A DNA stretch of 37,390 nt from Haloferax profundi (GTDB lineage Archaea; Halobacteriota; Halobacteria; Halobacteriales; Haloferacaceae): positions 1-37,390 of the forward strand of contig NZ_LOPV01000712.1 in assembly GCF_001469865.1 (NCBI RefSeq). Reading direction: 5' to 3'. This document shows positions 15,390-24,318 of the stretch, piece by piece. Both the position numbers and the translations under genes were made by a program. The notes under the pieces are model-generated. The model was not told where the DNA came from and did not search any database. It saw nothing but the letters and a program-made list of their open reading frames with translations. Numbering within the stretch: position 1 is the stretch's first letter; each line of letters begins with the position of its first letter.

Positions 15390-16608
15390 TGGACTCACCT
15401 CCATCGGTCGCGATGGTTTTTGATTGGTCGGTTGGCTTTACGAGACGGCGGCCGATGAGACGGAAGAACTCGGGCATCGCGACGAAGAGGATGATGAGGC
15501 CACGTAGGACGCCGACGAGTTGTGGCGGCACGTCGGTGGCGAACTGCACGGCTGTCGTTCCGCTCTTCAAAACACCGAAGAGGAGTGCGGCGAAGCCAAC
15601 GCCGAGCGGGTTGTTGCCGGCGAGGATGGAGACGGTGATGCCGTCGAACCCGTACGCCGGGACGCCCGACTGGAACTTGCCGATGACCATCGTCACGTAG
15701 AGCGCACCCGCGACGCCACCGAGGGCACCGGAGAGGGCGAAACTCGACACGATGGTCTTGGCGGCGTCGACGCCGCCGTACTCGGCCGCTTCGGGTTGAA
15801 TCCCGCTCGTCCGCACGTCGTACCCGAACGAGGTGTGTTCGAGGACGTAGTACAGTGCGAACAGCGTGACGACGCCGAAGAAGAGCGCGTACAGCGAGAA
15901 GTCCTGCCGAGCACCGAAGAGGAGCGCGGGGAACTGCGCGTAGTCCGGCAGCGGAACGGTCTGATTCGCGGGACTGTTGGGGTCTTTGAACACGTCGCTG
16001 ACGAGGTAGAGCGTCACCCCCGTGGCGATGAAGTTGAGCATGATGGTCGTGATGACCTCGTTCGCCTCCGCGTACGCCTTCAGGAGACCCGGAATCGCCC
16101 CGTAGAGGCCGCCGAAGACGGCACCGACGAGGATACCGAACGGGACCAACACGAGCGTGCCCGTGACACCCGAGAGGAACGGCGAGGCCCAGAGAGTTCC
16201 GAGTGCGGCGGCGAGGCCACCGACGACCATCTGACCCTGCGTTCCGATGTTGAAGATACCGGCGCGGAACGCCATAGCCACGGAGAGGCCCGTGAATATC
16301 AGCAGCGTGGTCTCACGCATCGTAATCGCGAACTGACCGTCGGGCGACCACCCACCGCGAAGTGGGTCGCCGAGTGCGCCGAGGAACAGTCTGTCGAACA
16401 CCAACACCGGGTCGTAACAGAACCCGACGTTGAAGTAGTAGACTGCCGACGAGGGTGCGCACGTCGTCATGCGCCCGGCGACGAGGATGAGGACCGTCCC
16501 GACGGCGATGGCGAGGACGAGTGACGCGATGCTGATGAGGATGCGCTCGGCGGCCGATGCATCGACGAGTCGGGCCAGCGCGTCGCGTGCGCGGTCACCG
16601 ACACTCAC
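15382..16608 (-). CDS. ABC importer permease 1 (NupP/YufP-like)
   Basis: This 408-residue permease pairs with the following one. Its N-terminal half contains a periplasmic loop with two cysteines (MTTCAPSSAVYYFNVGFCYD), which could form a disulfide outside the cell. The family motif FRAGIFNIGTQGQMVVGGLA lies near 115, and EANEVITTIMLNFIATGV is typical of nucleoside-type permeases. It starts with GTG, overlapping the ATPase stop by four bases (GTGA), with GGTGA 7 bases upstream. The 3' end overlaps the next permease. The tight overlaps imply that the two permeases and the ATPase are made together. Confidence 0.9.
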   Translation of the reverse strand: MSVGDRARDALARLVDASAAERILISIASLVLAIAVGTVLILVAGRMTTCAPSSAVYYFNVGFCYDPVLVFDRLFLGALGDPLRGGWSPDGQFAITMRETTLLIFTGLSVAMAFRAGIFNIGTQGQMVVGGLAAALGTLWASPFLSGVTGTLVLVPFGILVGAVFGGLYGAIPGLLKAYAEANEVITTIMLNFIATGVTLYLVSDVFKDPNSPANQTVPLPDYAQFPALLFGARQDFSLYALFFGVVTLFALYYVLEHTSFGYDVRTSGIQPEAAEYGGVDAAKTIVSSFALSGALGGVAGALYVTMVIGKFQSGVPAYGFDGITVSILAGNNPLGVGFAALLFGVLKSGTTAVQFATDVPPQLVGVLRGLIILFVAMPEFFRLIGRRLVKPTDQSKTIATDGGESNE

Positions 16609-18185
16609 TGGCTCTCACCGCCCGTGGCCACGCTGTCGACGTCCGCGGCCGAAACGTCGGTGTCGTCGTCGTCCGGGTGTTCCCCGGCCATCAAGAGGCC
16701 GAGTTCCTCTTCTGTCGTGTTACTTGGGTCAACCACGTCGATTATCTCTCCTTCGTACATGACGCCGAGTCGGTCCGAGAGGCCCTGGACCTCGTCGAGT
16801 TTCGACGAGACGAGCAGGACGGCGACGCCGCGACTCCGGAGTTCGAGGAGTTGCTCGTGGATGAACTCGATAGAGCCAACGTCGACCCCACGCGTCGGGT
16901 GGGAGGCGACGACCAGCGCCGGGTCGCGTTCGAACTCACGGCCGACGATGAACTTCTGCTGGTTCCCGCCCGACAGCGACTCGGAGATTGCCTCCGGGTT
17001 CGGCGGTCGGACGTCGTACTTCTCGATGATGTCTTCTGCGTGCGAGCGTGTCGCGTTCCAGTCGATTCGGCCGCCGGACTCGAACGCGGGGTTGTGTTGA
17101 CTCCCGAGAATCGCGTTTTCGACGAGGTCGAAGTCCATCACGAGGCCGCGTTCGTGGCGGTCTTCGGGGATGTACGCCATCCCGCTGTCGATGCGGTGTT
17201 GGCGCGAGCGCTTCGTCACGTCTTCTCCACGGAAGGTGATACCGCCGCGTTTCGGTTTGCGGAGTCCGGTGAGCGCTTCGATGAGTTCCGACTGGCCGTT
17301 GCCGTCGACGCCGGCGATACCAAACACTTCGCCGGCGCTGACGTCGAACGACACGTCGTCGACGGCGCGAACGCCTCTGTCGTCGTCGACGCTGATGTCG
17401 GAGACGGAGAGGATGGTTTCGCCCGTCTCCGTCGGGGGCTTTTCGATGTCGAGGAGGACTTCGCGACCGACCATCAGGTTCGCGAGGTCCTCGCGCGTGG
17501 TGTCGTCGGCCTCGACGGTACCGACGTTCCGACCATCCCGAAGGACAGTAATCTCGTCGGCGGCGCGCATCGCTTCGCCGAGTTTGTGCGAGATGAAGAT
17601 GATGGTCTTTCCTTGCTCAGTCAGTTCTTCGAAAACCTCGAACAGTTCCTCGACTTCCTGCGGCGTCAGCACCGCCGTCGGTTCGTCGAGGATGAGTATC
17701 TCGGCACCCCGGTAGAGTGCCTTCAAAATCTCGACTCGTTGTTGTTCGCCAACAGAGATGTCTTCGACCCGTGCGTCCGGGTCGACGTCGAACCCGTACT
17801 TGTCGGAGAGTTCGACGACAGCCTCGCGGGCGGCGTCCCTGTCGACGGCGAGGTTGCCCCACTTGGTTGGTTCGTTGCCGAGCGTGATGTTCTCGGTGAC
17901 GGTCATCGGGTCGACCAGCATGAAGTGCTGGTGAATCATCCCGACGCCCGCGTCGATTGCATCGCGTGGCGATTCGAATCGTCGTTCCTCGTCGTCGATG
18001 ACGACACGTCCCTCGGTCGGTCGGTAGAGGCCATAGAGGACGTTCATCAACGTCGTCTTGCCGGCCCCGTTCTCGCCGAGGAGTGCGTGTACTGTCCCGC
18101 GCTCGACGGAGAGGTCCACGTCGTCGTTGGCGATGACGCCGGGGAACCGTTTGGTAATCCCGTCGAGATGGACGGCTGTAGCCAT
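16605..18185 (-). CDS. ABC importer ATPase with two ABC domains (NupO/YufO-like)
   Basis: This 526-residue ATPase carries two ABC domains in one chain, as in sugar and nucleoside importers. Domain 1 has Walker A GENGAGKTTL, signature ISVGEQQRVEI and Walker B ILILDEPTAVL. Domain 2 has a degenerate Walker A (GVDGNGQSELIEAL, no Lys), signature LSGGNQQKFIVG and Walker B ending ASHPTRGVDVGSIEFIH, where the usual Asp-Glu is replaced. The PTRGVDVGSIEFIH form is typical of the BMP-linked subfamily rather than ribose or xylose systems. A CTTATCAAC-like box near 18206-18214 lies about 25 bases before the ATG, so this gene can be transcribed apart from the lipoprotein gene 107 bases upstream. Confidence 0.92.
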   Translation of the reverse strand: MATAVHLDGITKRFPGVIANDDVDLSVERGTVHALLGENGAGKTTLMNVLYGLYRPTEGRVVIDDEERRFESPRDAIDAGVGMIHQHFMLVDPMTVTENITLGNEPTKWGNLAVDRDAAREAVVELSDKYGFDVDPDARVEDISVGEQQRVEILKALYRGAEILILDEPTAVLTPQEVEELFEVFEELTEQGKTIIFISHKLGEAMRAADEITVLRDGRNVGTVEADDTTREDLANLMVGREVLLDIEKPPTETGETILSVSDISVDDDRGVRAVDDVSFDVSAGEVFGIAGVDGNGQSELIEALTGLRKPKRGGITFRGEDVTKRSRQHRIDSGMAYIPEDRHERGLVMDFDLVENAILGSQHNPAFESGGRIDWNATRSHAEDIIEKYDVRPPNPEAISESLSGGNQQKFIVGREFERDPALVVASHPTRGVDVGSIEFIHEQLLELRSRGVAVLLVSSKLDEVQGLSDRLGVMYEGEIIDVVDPSNTTEEELGLLMAGEHPDDDDTDVSAADVDSVATGGESQ

Positions 18186-18240
18186 ATGTGTGATTTCCTG
18201 TGGTTCGTTGATAAGCGGATAGGTTCGCTGTCGCGCCGGT

Positions 18241-18318
18241 TCAGACGGTTGACGGGTCCGTCGGACTTAGACGTTCGACGGGTCCGTCGGACTTAGACGT
18301 TCGACGGGTCCGTCGGGA
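18241..18318. repeat. Three tandem 26-bp units at the lipoprotein gene stop
   Basis: Units at 18241-18266, 18267-18292 and 18293-18318 are about 88-96 percent identical. The third is the last 26 bp of the binding-protein gene; the other two are downstream copies. Read on the minus strand each unit ends with a stop codon (TAA, TAA, TGA). Each contains the palindrome GTCCG-A-CGGAC or a near version, so the array could form small hairpins between the lipoprotein gene and the ATPase gene. Confidence 0.9.
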
Positions 18319-19432
18319 CTTCGACGTCGCCGGCGACGATAGCCTCGCGGGAGGCCGTGACTTCGTCTTTGACCTCCGTCGGAATCTCGGAGCTGAGGGA
18401 GTCACCGTAGACGATGTCCACACCGTTCTGTTCGAGGCCGAGCGAGACGATGCCGCCGCCCTGGAACTCCTCGTTGACGACGGACTCGATGGAGTTGTAG
18501 ACGGCCGTGTTGACGCGCTTGACCATGCTGGCGAGGATGACGTCCGCGTACGAGGACTTCGTCACCGACTGGTCGCGGTCGACACCGATGGCGAACTTGC
18601 CCTGCTCCTGTGCCGCCTGGAAGACGCCCGTCCCGGTGTTACCCGAGGCGTGGTAGACGATGTCCGCACCGCTGTTGTACATCGCGAGTGCCGCTTCCTT
18701 CCCCGCTGCGGGGTCGTTGAAGCTTCCCGTGTAGTTCGTGAGGACTTCGACGTCACCGTTTGCGGCCTTCACACCGGCCTTGAATCCGGCTTCGAACTTC
18801 TTGATGAGGTCGGACTCGACACCACCGACGAACCCGACGCTCGCGGAGTCGGGGGACGTCGCGCCAGTGCCCGCAGAGAACTCCTGCGTCGTGAGCAGAC
18901 CGGCCATCTGGCCGACGAGGTACGAACCCTCGTGTTCCGCGAAGACGTAGTTGGCGACGTTCGGCGACTCGACGACGCTGTCGACGAGCATGAAGTTCTG
19001 TTCGGGGTACGCCTCGGACGTCTCGATGAGCGCGTCGGTCTGCAGGAATCCGATACAGCAGACGAGGTCGTAGTTCGGGTTCGTCGACTCCGCGAACTGC
19101 TGCTGGAACGTCTTGAACTGAGAGACTTCGTCAGGCTGCGACTCGTCGAAGGAGACGCCGAGTTCGTCGCGAGCGCGGATGGCACCCTGCTGGGCCTGGT
19201 CGTTGAACGACCCGTCGCCGAGGCCACCAGTCGCGTAGACCATCCCGACGTTCGTCGTGTCCTCGGCGGACTGGGTCGTCTCTTCGGCCGCCGTCGTCGT
19301 CTCTTCGCCGCCGTCGCCACCGGACGATTCGGTGGTGGTCGTCTCTTCACTCCCACCGGGGCCGCCGGTACATCCAGCGAGGCCTGTGAGTCCTGCGAGT
19401 CCGGTCACTTTGACAAAAGAACGTCTGTCCAT
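18293..19432 (-). CDS. BMP-family substrate-binding lipoprotein
   Basis: This 379-residue protein is the substrate-binding component of the importer. It starts MDRRSFVKVTGLAGLTGLAG followed by Cys, a twin-arginine-type lipoprotein signal with lipobox LAGC; after lipidation an acidic, Thr/Ser/Glu-rich linker tethers it outside the membrane. From about residue 60 the BMP (PnrA/Med) fold follows (TNVGMVYATGGLGDGSFNDQ), with LVCCIGFLQTDALIE and VDRDQSVTKSS near the ligand cleft. Characterised members bind nucleosides. The ATG at 19432 has a CTTTTACC box at about 19452-19459; an upstream in-frame ATG at 19444 is less likely. As usual the lipoprotein gene is first, which lets it be made in excess over the membrane parts. 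Confidence 0.92.
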   Translation of the reverse strand: MDRRSFVKVTGLAGLTGLAGCTGGPGGSEETTTTESSGGDGGEETTTAAEETTQSAEDTTNVGMVYATGGLGDGSFNDQAQQGAIRARDELGVSFDESQPDEVSQFKTFQQQFAESTNPNYDLVCCIGFLQTDALIETSEAYPEQNFMLVDSVVESPNVANYVFAEHEGSYLVGQMAGLLTTQEFSAGTGATSPDSASVGFVGGVESDLIKKFEAGFKAGVKAANGDVEVLTNYTGSFNDPAAGKEAALAMYNSGADIVYHASGNTGTGVFQAAQEQGKFAIGVDRDQSVTKSSYADVILASMVKRVNTAVYNSIESVVNEEFQGGGIVSLGLEQNGVDIVYGDSLSSEIPTEVKDEVTASREAIVAGDVEVPTDPSNV

Positions 19433-19519
19433 AGCTATGTACACCTACTGGTAAAAGGGAGTGGAAAATTGGTTAAAGGTGTCGTTTCGCGGCGTGTGCA
19501 AGGCGTTCACAACAAATCC

Positions 19520-19544
19520 GGGAAAACATCCCGATAGTTTTCCC
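19520..19544. terminator. Stem-loop between phosphomutase and lipoprotein genes
   Basis: GGGAAAA at 19520-19526 and TTTTCCC at 19538-19544 form a perfect 7-bp inverted repeat with an 11-base loop, 15 bases beyond the phosphomutase stop and about 60 bases upstream of the lipoprotein TATA box. It may end the phosphomutase transcript or act as an operator for the importer. The sequence does not decide. Confidence 0.35.
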
Positions 19545-19558
19545 TTCCGACCTGTCGA

Positions 19559-20920
19559 TTACGCGTGAGAAATTTCGGCCTCGACGACGTCAGTGACCTG
19601 GTCGACGAGGGAGTCGACGTCGTCTGCTTCGGCGTAGACGCGGATGTACGGTTCGGTCCCCGACGGGCGGACGAGCGTCCACGACGCGTCGGCGAATTCG
19701 AGACGGACGCCGTACTCGGTATCGACCGATTCGGGGTCCATCGCGTCGGGAAGCGACGTTTCGAGTGCGCCCATCGCCGTCGCCTTCTTTTCGTCGGGAC
19801 ACGAGACGCTCACTTTCCGGTACGGGCGCTCAGTGACGGGTTCTCGGAGGCCGTCGAGACCCGACTCGGCGACGAGACGCGAGATGAGCGCCGCGGAGGC
19901 GATACCGTCTATCCATCCGCCGAGCGACGGGTGGATGTGCTTCCACGGTTCCGCCGCGAAGACCACGTCGCCACCGTCGGCACGGGCGCTGGCGATTCCC
20001 TCGTGGAGGGCGCCGAGACGGACGCGTTCGACACGGCCACCGGCCTCGCGCACGCGTTCGTCGATACGACCCGACGCGTTCGGCGTCGTGACCACGACTG
20101 GGTCGTCCACGTCGCTGGTTCGGACGTAGTGCTCGCCGACGATGGCGATGACCGTGTCTTCGTGGACCACGTCGCCGTCGGCGTCGACGACGACGATACG
20201 GTCAGCGTCGCCGTCGTGGCCGATACCGAAGTCGAAGTCGCCGTCGGCGACGAACGCACGGAGGTCTTTCAGCGACTCGGGCGTCGGTTTCGACTCACGT
20301 CCGGGGAAGTGGCCGTCGACTTGCGCGTTCAGTGTGACGACGTGCGCACCCATGTCGCGGAGTACCTGCGGTGTTCCGAGCGCAGACATCCCGTTTCCAC
20401 AGTCCACAGCGATGCTGAGTTCGTCGGGGGCAGACCCGTGGCCGCTGGCGAACGCGGTAATCGTGTCACGGTAGTCGTCGAGGACGTCGTTCGTTCCGCT
20501 CGTTCCCCAGTGGTCCCACTCGACGGGGGCCATCCCGGATTCGACGCGCGCTTCGATGTCCTGTTCGAGCGGTCGGTCGTACTCCTGCCCGTCGACGAAC
20601 ATCTTGATACCGTTGTCCGTCGGGGGGTTGTGCGACGCGGTGAGCATGACGCCGCGGCGTCCTTGTGACGCGTACGCGAGCGCCGGCGTGGGAACGACAC
20701 CGATTCGAGTCACGTCGGCACCCGCAGAGAGTAGGCCCGCTTCGACGGCGGCGACGAGTCCCTGACCGCTCGTGCGACCGTCTCGACCGACGACGAATTC
20801 GGCCGACGAGTCCGATTCGAGTGCGGCGCGACCGGCGGCCCGGCCGACGCTGAGCGCGAGTTCTGGCGTGACGCGCGCTGTGACACTGCCGCGGATACCC
20901 GCGGTGCCGAAGAGTTCCAT
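19559..20920 (-). CDS. Phosphohexomutase family enzyme (GlmM/PMM-like)
   Basis: This 453-residue enzyme belongs to the alpha-D-phosphohexomutase superfamily, which moves phosphate between C1 and C6 (or C5) of a sugar. The phosphoserine is Ser96 (TASHNPPTDNG), the metal loop is GHDGDADR with Asp236, Asp238 and Asp240, and the C-terminal phosphate-binding loop is RPSGTEP. The sugar-specificity loop, normally GEQSGH in GlmM or GEMSGH in PMM/PGM, reads AAEPWKHIHP at about 322-331. The substrate is therefore uncertain: phosphoglucosamine mutase is the default label, but another sugar phosphate, such as a pentose phosphate, is possible. The gene lies 126 bases upstream of the nucleoside-type importer on the same strand, but a hairpin and a promoter separate them. 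Confidence 0.88.
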   Translation of the reverse strand: MELFGTAGIRGSVTARVTPELALSVGRAAGRAALESDSSAEFVVGRDGRTSGQGLVAAVEAGLLSAGADVTRIGVVPTPALAYASQGRRGVMLTASHNPPTDNGIKMFVDGQEYDRPLEQDIEARVESGMAPVEWDHWGTSGTNDVLDDYRDTITAFASGHGSAPDELSIAVDCGNGMSALGTPQVLRDMGAHVVTLNAQVDGHFPGRESKPTPESLKDLRAFVADGDFDFGIGHDGDADRIVVVDADGDVVHEDTVIAIVGEHYVRTSDVDDPVVVTTPNASGRIDERVREAGGRVERVRLGALHEGIASARADGGDVVFAAEPWKHIHPSLGGWIDGIASAALISRLVAESGLDGLREPVTERPYRKVSVSCPDEKKATAMGALETSLPDAMDPESVDTEYGVRLEFADASWTLVRPSGTEPYIRVYAEADDVDSLVDQVTDVVEAEISHA

Positions 20921-21077
20921 ACCTCAGCGTCGTCGGGGCTCCACTTAGATGCTGACGGTTCGTTGGATGCGTGTGACCCCGGCCCACGGTCGGTGTGGTG
21001 TCGATGCGGAGGACCAGACTCCGATGTGCAGTGGGAGAGACACCACGCCTTTGCCGTCGCAGGTCGAATCGCTCGGT

Positions 21078-21362
21078 ATGAGCGACAGTAGTCGGGCGCG
21101 CGCCCACGTGTACGTCTCCGGCCACGTACAGGGAGTGTACTACCGAGCGACGACGCGCGATACTGCCCGTGACCTCGGTGTCGACGGGTGGGTGAAGAAC
21201 CTCTCGGACGGCCGTGTCGAAGCGGTCTTCGAAGGTCCCCGCGACGACGTAGAGTCGATGGTGCAGTGGTGTCACGACGGGAGTCCGATGGCCAGCGTCG
21301 ACGACGTGGACGTGACCTACGAAGACCCGAGAGGGGAGACAGGGTTCCGGGTCGAGCGGTAA
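21078..21362 (+). CDS. acyP: Acylphosphatase
   Basis: This 94-residue enzyme hydrolyses acyl phosphates such as carbamoyl or acetyl phosphate. The active-site loop GHVQGVYYRATT contains the phosphate-binding Arg23, and Asn41 in GWVKNLSDGRVEAV positions the attacking water. Length and order match the family exactly. The protein is much more acidic at its C-terminus than mesophilic members, as expected for a halophile. A weak CCTTTGCC box near 21049 would give a leaderless mRNA. It is divergent from the phosphomutase gene. Confidence 0.95.
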   Translation: MSDSSRARAHVYVSGHVQGVYYRATTRDTARDLGVDGWVKNLSDGRVEAVFEGPRDDVESMVQWCHDGSPMASVDDVDVTYEDPRGETGFRVER

Positions 21363-21474
21363 GCGTGACTCTGAACCGGACGGGAGGTGTGTTCGTCCGT
21401 CTCCCACCGCGAACGGCCGATGAGTCAGTGAGGCGGCCAAATCGTTCAAGAGGCCAACGAGAGGAATTGGTCGC

Positions 21475-21714
21475 ATGAGCTTCCGGAACGACACGCGCGG
21501 AATTGGGGTGGCAAAGCTCTTCTTTACTATCGTCACAGGGGTGGGTCTCGGTCTCTCGCTGGGAACGGCGTTTCTCATCGTTCGGGGGCCGTTCTTCGGC
21601 GGACCGGCACTGGACCCGTTCCCGATGATGGGTGTCCTCGCCGTCTTCATCGTCGGCATCCTCGTCGTCTCGTGGGGGACGACGCGACTGTTCGGCGTCG
21701 GAACAACCGCCTGA
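21475..21714 (+). CDS. Small membrane protein, two helices
   Basis: This 79-residue protein has a short polar N-terminus (MSFRNDTRGIGVAKL), a hydrophobic helix at about 15-36 and a second at about 51-67 (MMGVLAVFIVGILVVSWG). The loop between them, RGPFFGGPALDPFP, is Gly/Pro-rich. Both ends are probably cytoplasmic. It lies 112 bases after acyP on the same strand and converges with the RND exporter gene, leaving a 90-base gap where only G-rich sequence is seen. I do not recognise the family. Confidence 0.65.
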   Translation: MSFRNDTRGIGVAKLFFTIVTGVGLGLSLGTAFLIVRGPFFGGPALDPFPMMGVLAVFIVGILVVSWGTTRLFGVGTTA

Positions 21715-21804
21715 CGCGGGGATGCGAGAGAGACGAACGGTGGGCAGGGTGGGCACGAGACAGGGTGGCCCCGCTTTCTGATAAAACGGTTCGCGCCCGC
21801 GGCG

Positions 21805-24315
21805 TCAGTCGGCAGTCGCGGATGCGCCGGTGTCGATGTCGGTGCCACCGAGAGGCACGACTGGGTCGTTGCCGCTGAACCGGTCCCAGAGGACGAGCGC
21901 CGACGGGAGGACGAGAATCGACGCGAGGAACGAGTAGACGATACTCGCCGCGGTGAGCAGGCCGAACTGGCCGAGGATGGAGAGGACGGCGAGGACGAGG
22001 ACGCCCAACCCGAAGACAGTCGTGAGCATACTCCCGGCGAGGGCACCGCCGGTTCCGCGGACGGTCCGGTCGAGTGCCGTCTCCAAGTCGTGTTCGACGC
22101 GTTCGTCGATGAATCGATGGACGATGTGGACGGAGTAGTCCACGCCGAGACCGATAGTCAGCGCGAGGACCGTCGCAGTGAACGCGTTGAACGAGATGCC
22201 CGAGAGACGCATCGTCCCGGCGACGAACGTGACGGCGACGAGGATTGGCACGAGGTTCGCGAGGGCGAGTGAGGGTCGACCCTCCAGCCACCAGTAGATG
22301 AAGATGAGGAAGACACCGGTCCCAAGCATCGAGAGGATGAGACTCTGGACCGCCGAGTCGAGGATGAGGTCGGAGATAGCAGAGAACACGACTACCGCAC
22401 CCGTCGCGGTGCCCTCGGTTCGGAAGCGGTCTGCCATCTCGCGGGTATCCGCGACGACGGCATCGTCGTCGGCATCTGCTTTCACGCGGTAGTCGACGCG
22501 CGACGACGTGTAGTCTTCTGAGATGTACTCGGCCGCGCGCTCAGCCGAGGCGGTGGCGAACAGTGCGTCGTACACGTCGACGATATCGCGGTCAGGGATG
22601 CCATCACCATCTCTGTCGTGTCGGGCGACGACGTCGGCGAACTCCTCGTTCTGCTCGGCCTCGTCTCGAATCACCGTCAGGATACTCGTCGAGTCGGCGC
22701 GGCGGTCGACCGTGATGAACGTCTCTGGTGGGTCCTGTGCGACCCGGTCGAGTTCTTCGAGGAAGGCGTCGTCTGTCGCCCGGCCTTCCAAGAACACCGT
22801 CACGACGCCGCTCTGTGACGACGAAAAGCGTTCTTCGAGGAACTCGATGTCGGCGACGACGCTGTAGTCGCCCGGCGCGAACGGTTCGGGGAGCATCTTC
22901 AGATACGCGGGGGCCTCAGACGGCGGGAGGAAGTCTTCTTGTCCGAACTCGGTGTCGACACCGGTCGCGTACCACATCGCGCCCCCGGAGAGGATGAGCG
23001 CGACGACGAGAACGACTGCTGGCGCACGCAAGGCCGGCCGAACGCCCACGCGAAGCACCGTCCCGAGTGAACTGCCCTCGCGCCCGAGCGGTGCCTGACT
23101 GAACGTCGGAATCGGATACCGCTGGCGGAGGCGGTCGATTTCGACTTTTGCGGCGGGGAGGAAGACGCCGAAGACGAAGAACGTGAAGACGATACCAATC
23201 GCGGCGACGACGCCGAAGTCTCGAATCGGCGTGAGGTTGCTCACGAGGTTCGAGAGGAACCCGATGACCGTCGTGCCGGTGACGATGAAGAACGCGACGA
23301 GCAGTTGGTCGGTCGCTTTCCGCATCGACTCGCCCACGTCGTAGCCGTCTGCTCGGACCTCTCGGTAGCGGTTGACCGCGTGGATACCGAAGTCGATGCC
23401 GACTGCGAGCAAGAGTGGCGGCACGGCAATCATGATTTGGTTGAACGGGATGCCCGCGAGGCCGAGGAACCCGAACGTCCACACGAGGGCCATTCCGAGC
23501 GCTACCGTCCCCAACATGAGGTCTACGAGGTCACGGTACGCGACGACGAGGAACAGCACGATGAACAACACCGCCGCAGGAACGACGATGATGAGCGAGT
23601 CGGTGATGACGGTGCCGAACTCGTCGGCGATGACCCCGGACCCAAACACCGAGATGTCGCCGCCGACGGTGGCGACGATGCGCGTCGCCTTCTGCTGGAT
23701 GGGGGTCAGCGGACTGTCACCGCCCTGTCCAGCACCCGACTCGTCGGCAAGCGGAATCGAGTGTGTGACGACGCCGATGGTCGCAGTCGCCCGGGGTTCG
23801 GTCGGGTTGAAGTCGTCGGCGAGGAGGCCGACGAATCGCGGGTTGTCGGCGTTCTCACGGACCGCCGCAGCGACTTCGGCGTCGGTCGCTCGTTCCATGG
23901 CACGGACCTGCGCGTCGAGCGTCTCGGCGTCAGGGTCGAGTGTCTGGGCGACGACAGACGCCGCGCTGGCGGTCTGAACGACACGCAAATCCTCGCGGTC
24001 AGCGAGTCGTTTCTGCGCTTCGAGCATCCGCACGAGTTCGCGTCTGGTGAGGACGTTCGGCGCGCGCTGGATGAGTTGTGTACTGCCCGTTCCCTCCTGG
24101 AATCGGGGCGTGAACTCCTCGGTGATTCGCGTGAACGCTTCTTCTTCGGGAACTTCCTCGGCGAACTGGTCGGTCCCAGACTCCGTCTCGACTGCGCTCA
24201 GACCCGCCCCGAAGATTGCCGTGAGGACGACGAAGGTCAGGATGACTCGCCGCGAGTGGTTGACGATTTTGTCGTCCGCCCAGTCGATGAACCACTGGGG
24301 GTCCAGTCTGGCCAC
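21805..24315 (-). CDS. RND superfamily exporter (MMPL/HAE3 type)
   Basis: This 836-residue membrane protein is one chain with two similar halves, each one helix, a large external loop and five or six more helices. The central helix motifs repeat: VGIDFGIHAVNRYREV in the first half and LGVDYSVHIVHRFIDE in the second, with the Asp expected to carry protons. This matches the MMPL/HAE3 group, which moves lipids, hopanoids or hydrophobic compounds in bacteria; archaeal substrates are unknown. The start is GTG, three bases after the upstream gene's stop, so it is cotranscribed with the COG1361-type surface protein. The C-terminus is a short acidic/Ala tail. Confidence 0.9.
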   Translation of the reverse strand: MARLDPQWFIDWADDKIVNHSRRVILTFVVLTAIFGAGLSAVETESGTDQFAEEVPEEEAFTRITEEFTPRFQEGTGSTQLIQRAPNVLTRRELVRMLEAQKRLADREDLRVVQTASAASVVAQTLDPDAETLDAQVRAMERATDAEVAAAVRENADNPRFVGLLADDFNPTEPRATATIGVVTHSIPLADESGAGQGGDSPLTPIQQKATRIVATVGGDISVFGSGVIADEFGTVITDSLIIVVPAAVLFIVLFLVVAYRDLVDLMLGTVALGMALVWTFGFLGLAGIPFNQIMIAVPPLLLAVGIDFGIHAVNRYREVRADGYDVGESMRKATDQLLVAFFIVTGTTVIGFLSNLVSNLTPIRDFGVVAAIGIVFTFFVFGVFLPAAKVEIDRLRQRYPIPTFSQAPLGREGSSLGTVLRVGVRPALRAPAVVLVVALILSGGAMWYATGVDTEFGQEDFLPPSEAPAYLKMLPEPFAPGDYSVVADIEFLEERFSSSQSGVVTVFLEGRATDDAFLEELDRVAQDPPETFITVDRRADSTSILTVIRDEAEQNEEFADVVARHDRDGDGIPDRDIVDVYDALFATASAERAAEYISEDYTSSRVDYRVKADADDDAVVADTREMADRFRTEGTATGAVVVFSAISDLILDSAVQSLILSMLGTGVFLIFIYWWLEGRPSLALANLVPILVAVTFVAGTMRLSGISFNAFTATVLALTIGLGVDYSVHIVHRFIDERVEHDLETALDRTVRGTGGALAGSMLTTVFGLGVLVLAVLSILGQFGLLTAASIVYSFLASILVLPSALVLWDRFSGNDPVVPLGGTDIDTGASATAD

Positions 24316-24318
24316 GAC

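Noticed and set aside
16557-18296. A 579-residue open frame antisense to the ABC ATPase
   Set aside because: The minus strand carries Walker and signature motifs; this frame arises from the codon pattern of high-GC DNA.
14310-19432. Sugar (ribose/xylose) importer as the identity of the ABC system
   Set aside because: The binding protein is BMP-type and the second ATPase domain has PTRGVDVGSIEFIH, both of which point to the nucleoside-type branch.
20466-22046. A 526-residue minus-strand frame across acyP and the small membrane gene
   Set aside because: It is Arg/Pro/Ser-rich, lacks acidic bias and covers acylphosphatase, which has intact catalytic motifs on the plus strand.
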